From assembly GCA_002482805.1 (NCBI GenBank), contig DLGR01000008.1, positions 55,174 through 69,848 on the forward strand: a DNA stretch of 14,675 nucleotides. Reading direction: 5' to 3'. This document shows, piece by piece, positions 12,798 through 14,675 of the stretch (within the stretch, counting starts at the first letter, position 1; every line of letters starts with the position of its first letter). Under the pieces are notes generated by a model. It saw nothing but the letters and a program-made list of their open reading frames with translations, was not told the origin of the DNA and did no database searches. The stretch comes from Micavibrio sp. UBA7689 (GTDB lineage Bacteria; Pseudomonadota; Alphaproteobacteria; Micavibrionales; Micavibrionaceae). Position numbers and translations under genes: made by a program.

Positions 12798-14537
12798 ATG
12801 AACACCGCCGATTTCTCCCGAAAATTGACCGACCTGCGCTCCCTTTTCGAAAGGGAGGGCGTTGATGGATTTCTGGTCCCCAGAGCCGATGAATTCCAAG
12901 GCGAAAACGTTCCCGCATCTTCCGACCGCTTGCGCTGGCTCACTGGCTTTACGGGGTCTGCGGGTGTTGCGATCATTTTGAAAGACAAGGCCGTGGCGAT
13001 GAGCGACGGGCGCTATACCATCCAGTTAAAACAGGAAGTCGACGGCACATTATATGCGCTGGATGATTACACCAAAGTATCGCCGCCCGAATGGATTGCG
13101 GCCAACGGACCCGATGCAGTGATCGGATACGATCCGCGCCTGCATACACCGAACGAAATCAAAAAATTTGAAGAGAAGGGCGTGAAGATCAAAGCGGTAT
13201 CCAATTTGATCGACGCGATCTGGAAAGATCGTCCTGCCCCGCCGAGCGCGAATGTGGAATTGTTTCCTTTGAAGTTTGCAGGCGTGGAAGCAAAACAAAA
13301 GTTGGATGCGGTGGCAGAAAACCTGCGGGAGCAAAAAGCGGATGCAGCGATTATCACGTTGCCCGATTCCATCGCGTGGATGCTCAATATCCGATCATCC
13401 GATATCGCGCACACGCCTGTCGCACTCTCCAACGCGATTGTCCGCAGTGACGGAACGCTAGACTGGTTTATCAATGAAAGCCGCGTGCCGGAAGCGGTGC
13501 AAAGATCGTTCGGCAACCGTGTGTCGCTGGTACGGCCCGAGTTGATCGAAAGGGCCATCGCCGCGCTCAAAGGCAAAGCTGTTATCGTCGACGGACGGCA
13601 CAGCTCTGTCTGGTTTACGGGCAAGCTGGAAGAACACGGCGTGGAAGTTCTGAACGCCAAAGACCCTTCCATACCGCTTAAGGCCCGCAAGAACGACGCG
13701 GAACAAAAATCCATGCGTGCCGCGCATGTGCGTGACGGCGTCGCGATGGTGAAGTTTTTAAAATGGCTGGATGAAAATACCGCGCCGCTCGATGAACTCG
13801 GCGTCGAGAAAAAACTGCATGCGTTTCGTGCTGAAGCCAAGGAATTCAAGGACACTTCGTTCGACACTATTGCGGGGTTCGGCCCCAACGGCGCGATCGT
13901 GCATTACCGCGCGAAACCTCAAACCAATTTGAAAATCGAAAAGGGCAATCTGCTCTTGCTCGATAGCGGCGCGCAGTATGAAGACGGCACGACGGATATC
14001 ACGCGCACAATTGCCATCGGTGAACCCACCGATGAAATGCGCAAGATGAACACGCTGGTTTTGAAAGGTCACATCGCCGTGGCCACCGCAAAATTCCCGC
14101 AAGGTACCAAAGGCGTCGATATAGACAAGCTGGCGCGTACGCCGTTGCAGGAACGGGGGTTCGATTACGCACACGGCACGGGCCACGGCGTGGGATGTTA
14201 TTTGTCGGTGCACGAAGAAGCGGCGAGTCTGTCCCCGCGCGGTATCGAGCCGATTGAAGTCGGCATGATTATTTCGAATGAGCCGGGATTTTACAAAGAA
14301 GGCGCGTTCGGAATCCGTATCGAGAATCTCGTCCTCGCGCAGGAAGAGGGCGGTGTGATGGGCTTTGAAACACTCACCCTCGCGCCGCTGGATTTAAGCC
14401 TCGTGGATTTCAATCTTCTCGATGAAAACGAAAAAGGCTGGCTCAATGATTATCACGCCCGCGTTTATGAAACCCTCGCGCCGCTTTTGGATGCGCCCAC
14501 AAAAGACTGGCTGAAAAACAAAACCGCCCGTCAGTAG
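12798..14537 (+). CDS. pepP: Xaa-Pro aminopeptidase (M24B metallopeptidase)
   Basis: This cytosolic enzyme removes an N-terminal residue that precedes proline. The 579-aa product has the three-domain layout of the long aminopeptidase P type (human XPNPEP1, about 620 aa): two creatinase-like N-terminal domains (about 5-140 and 150-310), then the pita-bread catalytic domain (about 315-535) and a short C-terminal domain. The five metal ligands are all visible: D389 and D400 (DSGAQYEDGTTD, 11 apart as in the human enzyme), H463 (HGTGHGVG), E495 (SNEPGFY) and E509 (GIRIENL). H459 is also conserved. It diverges from the 89-aa gene across 99 bp. The ATG lacks a ribosome binding site, but the N-terminus aligns with the family from the first residues. 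Its last codons lie inside a terminator hairpin shared with rpsU. Confidence 0.96.
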   Translation: MNTADFSRKLTDLRSLFEREGVDGFLVPRADEFQGENVPASSDRLRWLTGFTGSAGVAIILKDKAVAMSDGRYTIQLKQEVDGTLYALDDYTKVSPPEWIAANGPDAVIGYDPRLHTPNEIKKFEEKGVKIKAVSNLIDAIWKDRPAPPSANVELFPLKFAGVEAKQKLDAVAENLREQKADAAIITLPDSIAWMLNIRSSDIAHTPVALSNAIVRSDGTLDWFINESRVPEAVQRSFGNRVSLVRPELIERAIAALKGKAVIVDGRHSSVWFTGKLEEHGVEVLNAKDPSIPLKARKNDAEQKSMRAAHVRDGVAMVKFLKWLDENTAPLDELGVEKKLHAFRAEAKEFKDTSFDTIAGFGPNGAIVHYRAKPQTNLKIEKGNLLLLDSGAQYEDGTTDITRTIAIGEPTDEMRKMNTLVLKGHIAVATAKFPQGTKGVDIDKLARTPLQERGFDYAHGTGHGVGCYLSVHEEAASLSPRGIEPIEVGMIISNEPGFYKEGAFGIRIENLVLAQEEGGVMGFETLTLAPLDLSLVDFNLLDENEKGWLNDYHARVYETLAPLLDAPTKDWLKNKTARQ

Positions 14538-14548
14538 AGGGGCGGTTT
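14521..14548. terminator. Bidirectional terminator between pepP and rpsU
   Basis: A perfect 9-bp stem AAACCGCCC (14521-14529) with GGGCGGTTT (14540-14548) encloses a 10-nt loop that contains the pepP stop TAG (14535-14537). On the minus strand the stem is followed by TTTTGTTTTT, a strong U-tract, so it serves rpsU best. On the plus strand the following tract is weaker (TTTCGATTTG). Confidence 0.8.
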
Positions 14549-14574
14549 CGATTTGATAGGTTTTCTAGTGAAAA

Positions 14575-14675
14575 CTATTCGCGTTCTTTTTTCTTACGCT
14601 CAACTTTTCTCCAACGACGGACAGCCTCGGACTTTTCACGTTTCTTCTTTTCAGAAGGTTTCTCGTAGTCACGAC
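14575..14675 (-). CDS. rpsU: 30S ribosomal protein bS21, 3' part only
   Basis: The frame enters from the right edge and ends at TAG 14575-14577. The 32 visible complete residues read RDYEKPSEKKKREKSEAVRR followed by a WRKVERKKKERE end. This is the highly basic C-terminus of bS21 with its YEKPSEKRxRxKxEAVRR signature. bS21 is a late-assembling small-subunit protein that helps initiation. The N-terminal half is outside the window. The gene converges with pepP and uses the hairpin at 14521-14548. Confidence 0.9.
   Translation of the reverse strand, partial: RDYEKPSEKKKREKSEAVRRWRKVERKKKERE

Noticed and set aside
13067..13888. 273-codon minus-strand frame opposite pepP
   Set aside because: It is the Ser/Ala/Thr-rich antisense of a conserved metallopeptidase, with no ribosome binding site or domain.
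1..14675. CRISPR array, insertion sequence or tRNA gene
   Set aside because: I saw no regularly spaced repeats, no transposase frame or flanking inverted repeats with target duplications, and no cloverleaf-like sequence.

Overview
This window is chromosomal DNA of an alphaproteobacterium of moderate GC. The evidence is a cheA-cheW-cheY-cheB-cheR operon in the order known from Rhodospirillales-type che clusters, a CheA with a C-terminal receiver domain, a ChpT-type histidine phosphotransferase (a family essentially confined to Alphaproteobacteria), and a full CtrA-type box (TTAA-N7-TTAAC) in front of cheA. A lineage near Rhodospirillales or Micavibrionales is plausible but cannot be settled from the sequence alone. 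Nearly all genes lie on the minus strand; only pepP is on the plus strand.

Layout. (1) Positions 1-2407 form an AT-richer accessory stretch of unrecognised minus-strand genes: a protein of at least 275 aa running off the left edge, a 40-aa protein, a 99-aa protein, a 164-aa protein and a doubtful 46-aa reading frame. They are separated by factor-independent terminators and by two look-alike promoters (TTGCAT-18-bp). (2) 2408-3973 is purH. (3) 4084-5049 is an AT-rich gene for a kinase of the aminoglycoside phosphotransferase/choline kinase fold. (4) 5100-10626 is the chemotaxis operon cheA>cheW>cheY>cheB>cheR, tightly packed with 4-bp overlaps. (5) 10773-12698 holds an 89-aa membrane protein gene, galU and chpT, probably one operon. 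(6) 12798-14537 is pepP on the plus strand, diverging from group 5. (7) The right edge carries the 3' end of rpsU (bS21), convergent with pepP and sharing its terminator.

How the parts may work together. CheA, CheW, CheY, CheB and CheR make a full excitation and adaptation core. No receptor, CheD or CheZ is present here, and the receiver on CheA could act as a phosphate sink. ChpT in Caulobacter relays phosphate from CckA to CtrA and CpdR. Here its gene lies directly upstream of a che operon whose promoter carries a CtrA box, so the relay component and a likely target of the relay are neighbours. GalU (UDP-glucose) and PurH (IMP) are housekeeping enzymes.

The least explained part is 1-2407. 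It has small, strongly initiated genes, several with hydrophobic or amphipathic stretches and Pro/Ala-rich C-termini, in repeated promoter-gene-terminator units. No known system is recognised there. It is the best candidate for something undescribed, but the evidence is structural only.
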